Position numbers and translations under genes: made by a program. Source: Neptunitalea chrysea (GTDB lineage: Bacteria; Bacteroidota; Bacteroidia; Flavobacteriales; Flavobacteriaceae). Taken from it: DNA of 64,000 bases. The stretch is from contig NZ_BRVP01000009.1 of assembly GCF_027924145.1 (NCBI RefSeq), forward strand, positions 98,146-162,145. Direction: 5' to 3'. A model generated the notes under the pieces. It was not told the DNA's origin. It made no database searches and saw only the letters and a list, made by a program, of their open reading frames with translations. Positions 1 through 8,843 of this stretch are shown here, one piece after another (within the stretch, counting starts at the first letter, position 1; each line of letters opens with the position of its first letter).

Positions 1-1
1 T

Positions 2-151
2 GACGATGCTAAAAACGTATTGGTGTCTGTAGGATTTAGAAGAGGAGAAGAACTAGATAAAATTATAAACCGTATTAATCTTTTAAACGAAGTTAAAATA
101 ACCCATAACACAGCAAAAAATAATATGATTTTAATTGAAAAAGTAGACTAA
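2..151 (+). CDS. FecR-family anti-sigma/signal transducer, C-terminal fragment (gene starts before the window)
   Basis: The first 49 codons read as the end of a FecR-type protein: the pattern VGFRRGEELDKIINRI, then a VKIT and an ILIEK strand, matches the C-terminal DUF4974 region of Bacteroidota FecR proteins. These sit in the inner membrane and pass a signal from an outer membrane transporter to an ECF sigma factor. The next large gene is a SusC that carries an STN domain, the partner such a system needs, which supports the call. The N-terminal part and the expected sigma factor gene would lie to the left of the window. The identification rests on a short tail. Confidence 0.65.
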   Translation, partial: DDAKNVLVSVGFRRGEELDKIINRINLLNEVKITHNTAKNNMILIEKVD

Positions 152-157
152 AAAAGA

Positions 158-220
158 ATGAACAAAAAAGAGGGCCTGCAGCCACAGGCACCTCCTAAAA
201 GCGCCCATGTAAATAGATAA
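158..220 (+). CDS. possible 20-residue leader peptide between fecR and susC
   Basis: An ATG six bases after the fecR stop opens a 20-codon frame rich in Pro, Lys and Gln (QPQAPPK) that closes 26 bases before susC. The segment also holds a small inverted repeat (GCCTG and CAGGC, six-base loop). It could be a translated leader, a leftover, or chance. There is no independent evidence of expression. Confidence 0.25.
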   Translation: MNKKEGLQPQAPPKSAHVNR

Positions 221-246
221 CACAAACACTTAATTACATTTTTATT

Positions 247-3200
247 ATGAATTTGAAAAAAAACAGGCACATATGGTGTGTCGTTGCTTTCTTCTTATTG
301 TTTTCATCTTCTTATGCCCTTGATGCGAACAAAATAGAGGAAACAAAAATAACTATTAATTTAGAAAATGTTTCGTTAACCAAGATTTTTTCAGAGATCA
401 GCAAAAAGTCGCACGTTACATTTACCTATGGTGAGTTTGTTTTAAAGAACAATACTTCTTACAAAGCAGTGTATACCAACGAAACGGTAAAGAACATTTT
501 AGACAATTTAGCTAAAAAGGCCGATTTTACATACATAGCTCAGGAAGATGATGTAATTATAACAGAGTCTCAAAAAGTTACAAGTACTAAAAGATTACAA
601 CAACTAGAGGTTACTGGTAAAGTAACCGACGAAACGGGCGTACCTGTACCAGGAGTTACCGTTATGGAAAAAGGAACCTCTAACGGAGTTTCAACCGACT
701 TTAATGGGGAGTATAAAATTACATTACAAAGTGAAGATGCTGTTTTATCAATCTCTTACTTAGGGTATAAGACCATAGATGTTTCTGTAAACGGGCAAAC
801 GTCTATCGATATATCACTTGTTCCAGATGCAGCTCAATTAGATGAGGTAGTTGTAATTGGGTATGGTACCCAAAAGAAATCAGATCTAACAGGTTCGGTA
901 ACTTCTTTAAATGAAGAAGATTTAAATAAAGGATTGGTGACTTCTCCAGAGCAATTAATTCAGGGTAAAGTAGCGGGTGTTACGGTTACCTCTGCTAGTG
1001 GAGAACCTGGAAGTGCTCAAAACATTACCATTCGTGGTATGGGAAGTTTACGTTCGGGGTCTACTCCTTTATATGTAGTAGATGGTTTTGCTTTAGATAA
1101 TACTAGTAATGGGGTACCAACTAACCCATTAAACTTTCTTAACCCTCAAGATATTGAAAGCATTGATGTTTTAAAAGATGCTTCTGCTTCTGCTATCTAC
1201 GGTGCTAGAGCAGCTAACGGGGTAATTGTAATTACCACTAAAAAAGGAAAAGAAGGAAAAGCAAATATGCAATTTACTTCTAGCGTTTCTATTTCTAGCA
1301 TGGCTAATAAAATGGACGTTTTCTCTGCAAGTAAATTCCGTACTGAGGTTCAGGCTATTGGTGGTACATTAGATGACGGTGGTGCAAACACCGATTGGCA
1401 AGATGTATTAACAAGAACTGGGATTTCTCATAACTTAGGATTCTCTGCTAGTGGAGGTAATAGTGATACAAAATACTACGCTTCTGTAAATGCAGAAAAT
1501 TTAGAAGGTATTTTTGCAAATAGTAATTTAAGACGTTATTCTGCTAGAGTTAATTTAACGCAGGAGTTATTTAACGATCGTTTTAAAGTAGACTTTAACT
1601 TAACGGGTAGTAGAACTAAAATGGAAAGACCATTAATTACTACCATTGTTGGAGACATGTTAACTATGAACCCAACATATGCTGCTTATACAGATGGCGA
1701 GCCTACTACTACTTTTAATAATGGTGCTTTTAACCCGCTTATTAGACAAAATTTATATGGAGACGATACCAGTAACAACCGTATTTTGGCAAACATTTCT
1801 CCGTCTCTTGAAATTATTAAAGGGTTAACCTATAAATTAAACTTAGGGGTAGACTATTCGGTAACGAATCGTAACGTACAGAACACACCAAACTCACTAC
1901 CTTTAGAAGAGGGAGATTTAACTGTTAACTATGCTGAAAACAGAAACACTTTAGTAGAAAACTACTTTACTTATGATGTTGCTTTTAATAAGCATAGCAT
2001 GTCATTCTTAGCAGGACATACTTATCAGGAGATATTTTATGTAAAAAGAAGCTGGTCTTACAGCGATTTCCCTGTAAATGGGGTAGAGCCAAGCTACCAA
2101 TTAGAAGCTGCTGGTGAAACTTTTACACCAACTTCTGAGGCTACTATTAACGAGTTACAATCTTTCTTTGGTAGAGTGAATTATAACTATGACGATAGAT
2201 ATTTACTTACCGCTACTTTTAGAGCAGATGGTTCTTCTAAATTTGGTGATAATAACAAATACGGATACTTCCCTTCTTTAGCAATGGTTTGGAGAATTAC
2301 GCAGGAAGATTTTATGAAAAGTCAGGATATCTTCAACAACTTAAAATTAAGAGCTAGCTGGGGTAAAACGGGTAATCAAGAGATTCCTAGTAAAATTACA
2401 CAAGCAAGTTTTGAAGATTCTACCGGAAAAAATGTTACGTATCCGTTATACGAAACAGGAGATTACCCTGTAGGGACTATCTATACACGTATTGCGAACC
2501 CTGATATTCAGTGGGAGGTAACTACGCAAACAAACATTGGTTTAGACTTTGGTTTTCTTGATGGTAGACTAAGTGGTAGTGTAGATTACTTTAGTAAAGT
2601 ATCTGATAATATCTTATTAGAAGTTACACCAACAGACCCTATTCAGCCTACCGATACATACTGGACTAATATTCCGGGTATGAAAATTAAGAATAGTGGT
2701 GTTGAATTGGCTTTAGATTATACACAGGCTATTTCAGATAAGTTTAAAATTAATGTGGGAGGTAACGTAAGTTTTATTAAAAACAAAGTTGAAAGCTCTC
2801 CTTTTAAAGTGCTTACTACCGGATCTGCACAAGGACCTGGTTTAACAGGTGCTACTGTAAATGGTTATATCAACGGACAGCCTATTGGTTCTTTCTACAT
2901 GAAAGAGTTCTTAGGAATAGATGATGACGGGTATAATATTTTTAGAGATGTGAACGGAGATGGTGAAAGTACTGATGATGACCGTGTGGCGGTAGGTTCA
3001 GCTTTACCAGATGTAAACTATGCATTCTACATTAATATGAACTACAAGAAGTTTGATCTTGGGTTGAATTTTAATGGGGTTGCTGGAAACAAAATATTCA
3101 ACAATACAGCATTAACATCATTCACTGTGGGAGATTTATCAATTTCTTCTAACACTACAGATCTTGCATTGCAGTATCCTAACGAAAATGTAAACAATAC

Positions 3201-3486
3201 TTCTGAAATTTCTACGCGTTACCTTGAAGATGGTAGTTACTTACGTTTAAATAATGCTACACTTGGATATACATTAGACTCTAAAATTTTAGGATTCCAA
3301 GATGTAATTAAGAGTATTCGTTTATCTGTTACTGGTCAGAACTTATTTGTAATTACAAACTATAGTGGTTTTGATCCAGAGGTTAATATCGATTATTCTA
3401 CAGGAGGTGTACAATCTTTTGGAATCGATTACTACAGTTATCCAAAGGCTCGAACTTTCTTGTTTGGCTTAGATGTTAATTTTTAA
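247..3486 (+). CDS. SusC/RagA-family TonB-linked outer membrane transporter with STN domain
   Basis: A 1079-residue TonB-dependent transporter of the SusC class. In order: signal peptide (about 1-24), an STN (secretin/TonB N-terminal) domain to about residue 110, a carboxypeptidase-regulatory-like beta sandwich (VTGKVTDETGVPVPGVTV, about 120-195), the TonB plug (VVVIGYGTQKKSDLTGSV, then VYVVDG-type and AIYGARAANGVIVITTKKG motifs) and a 22-strand barrel ending in F. The STN domain together with the upstream FecR tail implies substrate-triggered signalling to a sigma factor. It is followed after 21 bases by susD. Downstream phosphatases suggest that the substrate is a phosphate ester or phosphorylated glycan; that part is inference. 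Confidence 0.93.
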   Translation: MNLKKNRHIWCVVAFFLLFSSSYALDANKIEETKITINLENVSLTKIFSEISKKSHVTFTYGEFVLKNNTSYKAVYTNETVKNILDNLAKKADFTYIAQEDDVIITESQKVTSTKRLQQLEVTGKVTDETGVPVPGVTVMEKGTSNGVSTDFNGEYKITLQSEDAVLSISYLGYKTIDVSVNGQTSIDISLVPDAAQLDEVVVIGYGTQKKSDLTGSVTSLNEEDLNKGLVTSPEQLIQGKVAGVTVTSASGEPGSAQNITIRGMGSLRSGSTPLYVVDGFALDNTSNGVPTNPLNFLNPQDIESIDVLKDASASAIYGARAANGVIVITTKKGKEGKANMQFTSSVSISSMANKMDVFSASKFRTEVQAIGGTLDDGGANTDWQDVLTRTGISHNLGFSASGGNSDTKYYASVNAENLEGIFANSNLRRYSARVNLTQELFNDRFKVDFNLTGSRTKMERPLITTIVGDMLTMNPTYAAYTDGEPTTTFNNGAFNPLIRQNLYGDDTSNNRILANISPSLEIIKGLTYKLNLGVDYSVTNRNVQNTPNSLPLEEGDLTVNYAENRNTLVENYFTYDVAFNKHSMSFLAGHTYQEIFYVKRSWSYSDFPVNGVEPSYQLEAAGETFTPTSEATINELQSFFGRVNYNYDDRYLLTATFRADGSSKFGDNNKYGYFPSLAMVWRITQEDFMKSQDIFNNLKLRASWGKTGNQEIPSKITQASFEDSTGKNVTYPLYETGDYPVGTIYTRIANPDIQWEVTTQTNIGLDFGFLDGRLSGSVDYFSKVSDNILLEVTPTDPIQPTDTYWTNIPGMKIKNSGVELALDYTQAISDKFKINVGGNVSFIKNKVESSPFKVLTTGSAQGPGLTGATVNGYINGQPIGSFYMKEFLGIDDDGYNIFRDVNGDGESTDDDRVAVGSALPDVNYAFYINMNYKKFDLGLNFNGVAGNKIFNNTALTSFTVGDLSISSNTTDLALQYPNENVNNTSEISTRYLEDGSYLRLNNATLGYTLDSKILGFQDVIKSIRLSVTGQNLFVITNYSGFDPEVNIDYSTGGVQSFGIDYYSYPKARTFLFGLDVNF

Positions 3487-3507
3487 TCTTAGAAAATCAA
3501 TTTTAAA

Positions 3508-5211
3508 ATGATAAAGAAAATATTTATAGCGTTTTTAGGGTTCAACTTATTATTTATAAGTGGATGTACCGATTTAGACGAACAAATTTTAGATGAATCC
3601 TTAACCGGAACAGGAGAGGCAGATGTAGTTGATGGTATTGTAGCTCCGGCATATGGCCCGCTTCCACAAGCTTTTAGACATACACGTTATTTTGGATTGC
3701 AATTAATTTCTTCTGATGAAGGTATTTTACCTCCTCGTGGAGCAAACCAAGATTGGTATGATAACGGTAAATACATAGAGTTACATAAGCATACCACTAC
3801 TACGAGTAATGGAGTGGTTGGTGATACTTGGTCGTACCTAACTTTATTATTATCAAGATCAGTAACGGCTATTGAAGTATTAGAACCTTTAGCAGAAAGT
3901 GATGCTCAGGCACAGGCTGCTTTATATGAAATGAAAGCCTTAAGAGCTTATTACAACATGTTGTTTTTAGATAACTGGGGTATTGTTTTTAAGAAAGACA
4001 GTAACGACGAAACTTCTGAAATTTTACGTACACAAGAAGCCATAGATTATATTGAAAGCGAATTTTTAGCTATAGCAGATTTAATTGGTGACGATTTAGG
4101 TCCTGGTAGAATTTCACAACCAGCTGTATATGGTATGTTATCTAGATTGTATTTGAATGCTGCGGTTTACCGTGATCCTTATGGAACGCCTTCATTTACA
4201 TCGCAAGATATGGATAATGTAATTTACTACTGTAACCTAGTAATCAATTCTGGTAAGTATACACTTTCTCCTGAGTATTTTGAGTTGTTTAATGATGACA
4301 ATCATGATAACGCTGAGTTAATTTTTGCAGTTGATCAACGTCCTGATATCGAGGGTAGCCATAACCGTTGGGCATATTGGTCACTTTCTGGTAGTATGTA
4401 CCCATTGCCAGAGTATCCTGGAGCAAATGGTACAGATGGACCGGCTATTACTCCTGATTTCTACCAAACATGGGTAGATGCTTACGGAAGTGTAGATCCG
4501 GCAGAGGCTGATAACCGTTTCTTTAAAGAAAATCTAGAGATTCCTGCTGGTTTAACAAACGATGATTCTTTCTGTATAGACGGAGCTGATTTTGAAATTA
4601 ACAGAGGTATTTTAAGAGGTGTTCAGTGGGGATTACGTAATGCTGACGACGGACAACCTTTTGATTTATGTTCTGATGGTTCTTATTTTGTAGGAGCTGT
4701 GATTGAGCAAAGAGATGGGTATAATAGCTATGTAGATCATACGTTGTTAATTGACCTTGAAACCAATAGAGATTACTCTGATGGATACCGTGTAGAGAAA
4801 TACGAATTCTCTAGTACTTCTAACACTGGTAGAAATAAAGGGCAGGCAGATTTAGTATTGTTACGTTATGCAGATATTTATATGATGCGTGCTGAAGCGT
4901 ATTTAAGAAACGGAGATAATGCGAGTGCATTGGCAGACGTTAATACTGTAAGAACCTCAAGAACTGCTAGAACTCCTATTCCTGCAGCGTTGTCTTCTAT
5001 CGATTTAGATATCATGTATCGTGAGCGTGGATTTGAGTTTTACTGGGAAGCACTTAGACGTACAGATATGATTCGTTTTGGTCACTATGAGGATTCTTGG
5101 ACATCTAAAACAGATACGGATGTATACAATAGATTGTTCCCAATTCCACAGAGTGCAGTTGACGGAGCTTCTAACACGCCTGGATATTTAGAGCAAAATT
5201 CTGGTTACTAA
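3508..5211 (+). CDS. SusD/RagB-family substrate-binding outer membrane lipoprotein
   Basis: A 567-residue lipoprotein (ISGC lipobox, Cys at about 20) with the tetratricopeptide-like helical scaffold of SusD proteins. Recognisable pieces are ALYEMKALRAYYNMLFLDNWG, the LRYADIYMMRAEAYLRNGD motif and the C-terminal RERGFEFYWEALRRTDMIRFG block followed by LFPIPQSA. It forms the lid over the SusC pore on the cell surface and binds the ligand before import. It lies 21 bases after susC and is surely co-transcribed. A strong stem-loop follows its stop codon, so the downstream phosphatase genes may be transcribed at a lower level. Confidence 0.93.
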   Translation: MIKKIFIAFLGFNLLFISGCTDLDEQILDESLTGTGEADVVDGIVAPAYGPLPQAFRHTRYFGLQLISSDEGILPPRGANQDWYDNGKYIELHKHTTTTSNGVVGDTWSYLTLLLSRSVTAIEVLEPLAESDAQAQAALYEMKALRAYYNMLFLDNWGIVFKKDSNDETSEILRTQEAIDYIESEFLAIADLIGDDLGPGRISQPAVYGMLSRLYLNAAVYRDPYGTPSFTSQDMDNVIYYCNLVINSGKYTLSPEYFELFNDDNHDNAELIFAVDQRPDIEGSHNRWAYWSLSGSMYPLPEYPGANGTDGPAITPDFYQTWVDAYGSVDPAEADNRFFKENLEIPAGLTNDDSFCIDGADFEINRGILRGVQWGLRNADDGQPFDLCSDGSYFVGAVIEQRDGYNSYVDHTLLIDLETNRDYSDGYRVEKYEFSSTSNTGRNKGQADLVLLRYADIYMMRAEAYLRNGDNASALADVNTVRTSRTARTPIPAALSSIDLDIMYRERGFEFYWEALRRTDMIRFGHYEDSWTSKTDTDVYNRLFPIPQSAVDGASNTPGYLEQNSGY

Positions 5212-5237
5212 TAATAATTGAAGTACTTAAAATATAT

Positions 5238-5279
5238 AGTAATGGCAGTAAGCATTTTTACTTGCTGCCATTACTTTTT
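5238..5279 (+). terminator. intercistronic stem-loop after susD (terminator or attenuator)
   Basis: A 15-base arm at 5238-5252 pairs with 5261-5275 with a single G-U wobble, around an eight-base loop, and is followed by TTTT. It lies between susD and the alkaline phosphatase gene, in the same transcription direction. It probably terminates part of the transcripts or stabilises the susCD message. Confidence 0.8.
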
Positions 5280-5290
5280 AAAATAAGTTG

Positions 5291-6436
5291 ATGATGATGA
5301 ATTTTGGTAAAATAGCATTAGTAGGTGTATTGACATCTTTTGCTATTGGATGTACTGATATAAAAAATACAGAGGAAGCTGCTACCACCGATACTGAACA
5401 AGAAGAACCGCTAAGTGTTATTTTTATGATAGGTGACGGAATGGGGGTTCCGCAGGTATCTAGTGCTTTCTATTTTGGTGAAGAAACCCCTAATTTTAAA
5501 CAATTTACATCCTTAGGATTAAGCAGAACCTCGAGCAGTGATTATTTAATAACTGATTCTGCAGCCGGAGCTACCGCTTTTTCTATTGGTGAAAAAACAT
5601 ATAAAAGAGCTATTGGTGTAACCACCGATACGGTTGCAAAACCTACTATTTTAGAGCAACTGCAAGATAGGGGCTATGCCACTGGGTTAATTAGTTTAAC
5701 TGCTATTACACATGCAACTCCGGCGGCGTTTTATGCGCATGTACCAGATAGAGATATGCACGAAGAAATTGCGATGCAATTAGCCAATGCAAATATTGAT
5801 TTTCTTGCAGGTGGTGGTAAAAAGTTTTTCAATAAACGTACCGACGGAATCAACCTGATGGATACTTTGATAGCCAAAAATTACCATATAGATACGGTTG
5901 ACTTAGGAAAGGTAGACTATAAAAAATCGAATGCCTTTTTATTAGCAGAAGACGAATTGCCTAACAAACTAAAAGGGAGAGGTGATTTTCTGCCGGATGC
6001 TACTAAAAAAGCACTGGATTATTTTGATGCCAAAAAGAAACCGTTTTTTATGATGGTAGAGGGCTCATTTATTGATTGGGGTGGTCATGCTAAAAATGAT
6101 ACCATGATGATACGAGAGGTACTAGATTTTGATAAAACTATAGGAGTGGTGTTAGACTATGTAGAAAAACACCCAAATACGTTAGTTGTGATTACGGCCG
6201 ACCATGAAACGGGGGGTGTTAGTTTGGGTAAGTACTACGAAATGGGGGCAGATGGTAAGCAACATGAAGTAAAAGATAAGATACAAGTATATTTTCAGGA
6301 CAATCAACACAGTACAGAATTGGTTCCTGTATTTGCCAAAGGCAAAGGGGAAGAACTCTTTAGAGGAGTGTATGAGAATAACGAAATCTATCACAAATTT
6401 ATGCAGGCTTTAAATAACACAACTCATGAAAAATAA
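5291..6436 (+). CDS. alkaline phosphatase, surface or periplasmic lipoprotein
   Basis: About 381 residues of the PhoA superfamily. A lipobox (FAIGC) near residue 21 predicts a lipoprotein. Active-site motifs are all present: MIGDGMG (metal ligand Asp), TDSAAGAT (Ser nucleophile in DSA), HATPAAFYAH, EGSFIDWGGHA and ITADHETGG (metal-binding Asp, His), with a late QHST. It releases inorganic phosphate from monoesters. Three ATG codons follow one another at 5291-5299, preceded by a TTG; I chose the first ATG. The gene overlaps the next one by 11 bases, so the two are translationally coupled. Position after susCD suggests that it dephosphorylates the imported or bound ligand. Confidence 0.9.
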   Translation: MMMNFGKIALVGVLTSFAIGCTDIKNTEEAATTDTEQEEPLSVIFMIGDGMGVPQVSSAFYFGEETPNFKQFTSLGLSRTSSSDYLITDSAAGATAFSIGEKTYKRAIGVTTDTVAKPTILEQLQDRGYATGLISLTAITHATPAAFYAHVPDRDMHEEIAMQLANANIDFLAGGGKKFFNKRTDGINLMDTLIAKNYHIDTVDLGKVDYKKSNAFLLAEDELPNKLKGRGDFLPDATKKALDYFDAKKKPFFMMVEGSFIDWGGHAKNDTMMIREVLDFDKTIGVVLDYVEKHPNTLVVITADHETGGVSLGKYYEMGADGKQHEVKDKIQVYFQDNQHSTELVPVFAKGKGEELFRGVYENNEIYHKFMQALNNTTHEK

Positions 6437-8195
6437 AACATTCCGATTTTTACTACTAATAGGATTATTAGTATTGGGTGTTACCTATACGTTTGCGCAA
6501 CAAGCAACGTACGGCATGCACTCGCACAACGATTATCATCAGCAGTTTCCGTTTTGGAAAGCGTATACCAATGGAGCCAACTCTATAGAAGCCGATGTGT
6601 TTTTAAAGAAAGGTACTTTATATGTAACGCATGCAGAAGATGAAATTATTGCAGCTAATACCATAGAATCATTGTATCTGACGCCTATTGCCAAATTGGC
6701 TAAAGCGAATAACTTAAACAAGGTACAGCTATTGGTAGATGTTAAATCGGATGCGAAAGCTACCCTAAAAGCATTGGTTAAGGTATTAAAAGAATATCCT
6801 GAGCTAATTAATAATAAGAATTTCAAGGTCGTTATTTCGGGAAATCGCCCAGCACCAAAGGAGTACAAAGCGTACCCTAATTTTATTTGGTTCGACCATC
6901 AAAATATAGAAGACTTAGATACCATTGATTTGAGTAAGGTGGCTTTGGTAAGCAAAAGCTTTAAAGAGTATTCGGTTTGGAACGGATTAGGGCGTATTAC
7001 TGCCGGAGATTCTGACAAGCTGAATGCGGTAATTACCAAAGTGCATAAAATGGGGAAACCTATGCGCTTTTGGGGAGCACCCGATACCAAAACCGCTTGG
7101 TACCGTTTTGCTACCATGGGAATTGATTTTATAAATACCGATAAACCAGGAATCGCAGCTGAGTTTTTGGCGCATATGGATGAGCAAACCTATACGTTAG
7201 AAAAGGGCATTAATGTGTATACACCTGCCTATGATTATGATGCAGCGGCTACTCCTATGAATATTATTTTAATGATAGGTGATGGTAACGGATTGAGTCA
7301 GATTACTTCGGCTATGATTAGTAACGGAGGAAATCTTACTGTTACGCAATTAAAAGATATAGGTTTAGTAAAAACCTCGTCTTATGACGATTTGGTAACC
7401 GATTCTGCTGCCGGAGGAACCGCTATGGCAACAGGTAAAAAAACCAATAACCGTGCAATTGGTACCGACCCCAATGGAAAGCCATTAGAAACGTTAGTAG
7501 AATACCTGTCGGCTAAAGGGTATATCTGTGGACTTGCTACTACCGATAGAATTACCGGCGCTACGCCGTCTGCGTTTTATGCACACGTACAAGAACGTGA
7601 TGATAGTAAAGCTATTTTAAAAGACTTAACCCAGAGTAATGTACGCTTTTTTGTAGCGGCAGGGGCAGAGGATCAGGAGGCGATTGCTGAAGCATATACG
7701 TTAAAAGATGTAGCCCATTTTAACTCGGTTACCGATAAAACGAGCATGTATTTGTCTGAAAAAGGACTAGCAGCAGCGTTTGAAAGAGGGACTATTTTCC
7801 CAATGCATGTAAAAAAGGTTTTAGAAACCTTAGAAACGCAGGACAAACCCTATTTTATGATGATTGAGGGGGCTAAAATTGATAGTAACGGACATACCAA
7901 TAATGTAAAAGGTATTGTAGACGAAATGCTGGATTTTGACCAAACCATTGCGGAGGTATTAAAAGTAGCAGATGCGAATAAAAATACGTTGGTTATTATT
8001 ACTGCCGATCATGAAACATCTGGTTTTGGGATTATGCAGGGTACCGATAACGGTGGTTTTAAAGGAGGTTTCTTAACCCACGATCATACGGCGGTGATGG
8101 TACCTTTATTTGCCTACGGACCACAAGCGGCCATATTTAGAGGGGTGTATGAGAACACCGAAATTTTTAAAAAAATAGTTGAAATAACAGAATAA
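6426..8195 (+). CDS. fusion of PLC-like phosphodiesterase and alkaline phosphatase domains
   Basis: A 589-residue secreted protein (signal peptide to about residue 24, ending FAQQ). The N-terminal half (about 28-250) looks like the PLC-like/glycerophosphodiesterase TIM barrel: HSHNDY with a catalytic-type His, SIEADVF, VTHAEDE, and later KVALVSKSF and FINTDKPG. The C-terminal half (about 275-589) is a complete alkaline phosphatase: ILMIGDGNG, TDSAAGGTAMATG, ITGATPSAFYAH, MIEGAKIDSNGH, ITADHETSG and a final HDHTAVMVPLFA. One polypeptide could therefore cut a phosphodiester and then remove the phosphate. The two phosphatase domains of this operon are similar, suggesting duplication. Substrate unknown. 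Confidence 0.85.
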   Translation: MKNKTFRFLLLIGLLVLGVTYTFAQQATYGMHSHNDYHQQFPFWKAYTNGANSIEADVFLKKGTLYVTHAEDEIIAANTIESLYLTPIAKLAKANNLNKVQLLVDVKSDAKATLKALVKVLKEYPELINNKNFKVVISGNRPAPKEYKAYPNFIWFDHQNIEDLDTIDLSKVALVSKSFKEYSVWNGLGRITAGDSDKLNAVITKVHKMGKPMRFWGAPDTKTAWYRFATMGIDFINTDKPGIAAEFLAHMDEQTYTLEKGINVYTPAYDYDAAATPMNIILMIGDGNGLSQITSAMISNGGNLTVTQLKDIGLVKTSSYDDLVTDSAAGGTAMATGKKTNNRAIGTDPNGKPLETLVEYLSAKGYICGLATTDRITGATPSAFYAHVQERDDSKAILKDLTQSNVRFFVAAGAEDQEAIAEAYTLKDVAHFNSVTDKTSMYLSEKGLAAAFERGTIFPMHVKKVLETLETQDKPYFMMIEGAKIDSNGHTNNVKGIVDEMLDFDQTIAEVLKVADANKNTLVIITADHETSGFGIMQGTDNGGFKGGFLTHDHTAVMVPLFAYGPQAAIFRGVYENTEIFKKIVEITE

Positions 8196-8261
8196 CTTTT
8201 CATAGAGTTTATTCTAAAATATAAGCAGGATTGCTTTTTTGTGTTTTTAGTTGAATTACGT

Positions 8262-8290
8262 AAAGCGCGGCTGTAAAAGCCGCGCTTTTT
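8262..8290 (+). terminator. Rho-independent terminator of the susCD-phosphatase operon
   Basis: Perfect GC-rich stem: AAAGCGCGGCT at 8262-8272 pairs with AGCCGCGCTTT at 8278-8288 around the loop GTAAA, followed by a T-run. It lies about 65 bases after the stop of the fusion phosphatase. Confidence 0.9.
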
Positions 8291-8299
8291 TTCTTTCTC

Positions 8300-8800
8300 G
8301 TCACCCTGAATTCATTTCAGGGTCGCATCTGAGTCAGCCAAACAGCACGTGAGCTACTTGTGCGATGCTGAACCAAGTCCAGCATGACGGGCAAAGCCCG
8401 AATCGTCCACCCTGAAATTTGTTCAGGGTCTCATGAGATTGAGTCATCAACTTTCAACTAAATACATTCAAAATTTAAGATAGAAATTCAGTCCGTGAGC
8501 TACTTGTGCGATGCTGAATCAAGTCTAGCATGACGGGCAAAGCCCGAACTGTCCACCCTGAAATTTGTTCAGTGTCTCATGAGATTGAGTCATCAACTTT
8601 CGACTAAATACATTCAAAATTTAAAATAGAAATTCAGTCCGTGAGCTACTTGTGCGATGCTGAATCAAGTCTAGCATGACGGGCAAAACCCGAACCGTCA
8701 CCCTGAAATTTGTTCAGTGTCTCATCAGAGTGAGCCAAACAGCACATGAGCTACTTGTGCGATGCTGAAATAAATCCAGCATGACGAGTTTCATTTCAAT
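8300..8800. repeat. 146-bp tandem array of REP-like palindromes filling the 650-base gap
   Basis: The gap between the fusion phosphatase and the metallophosphoesterase is filled with repeats. A unit starting GTGAGCTACTTGTGCGATGC begins at 8349, 8495 and 8641, giving an exact 146-base period, and a shortened copy starts near 8746. Each unit contains three small hairpins: ACCCTGAA with TTCAGGGT, ATGCTG with CAGCAT, and CGGGC with GCCCG. Copies differ by a few substitutions only, so the expansion is recent. No coding frame is convincing here. Similar words are common between genes of many Flavobacteriaceae. Confidence 0.85.
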
Positions 8801-8843
8801 TCAAAATTTATCATCTCATCAGAGTAAGAATTCCCCATTGGGG

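Noticed and set aside
8300..8800. Possible CRISPR array in the tandem repeats
   Set aside because: Repeats are 146 bp with near-identical content and no unique spacers; no cas genes nearby.
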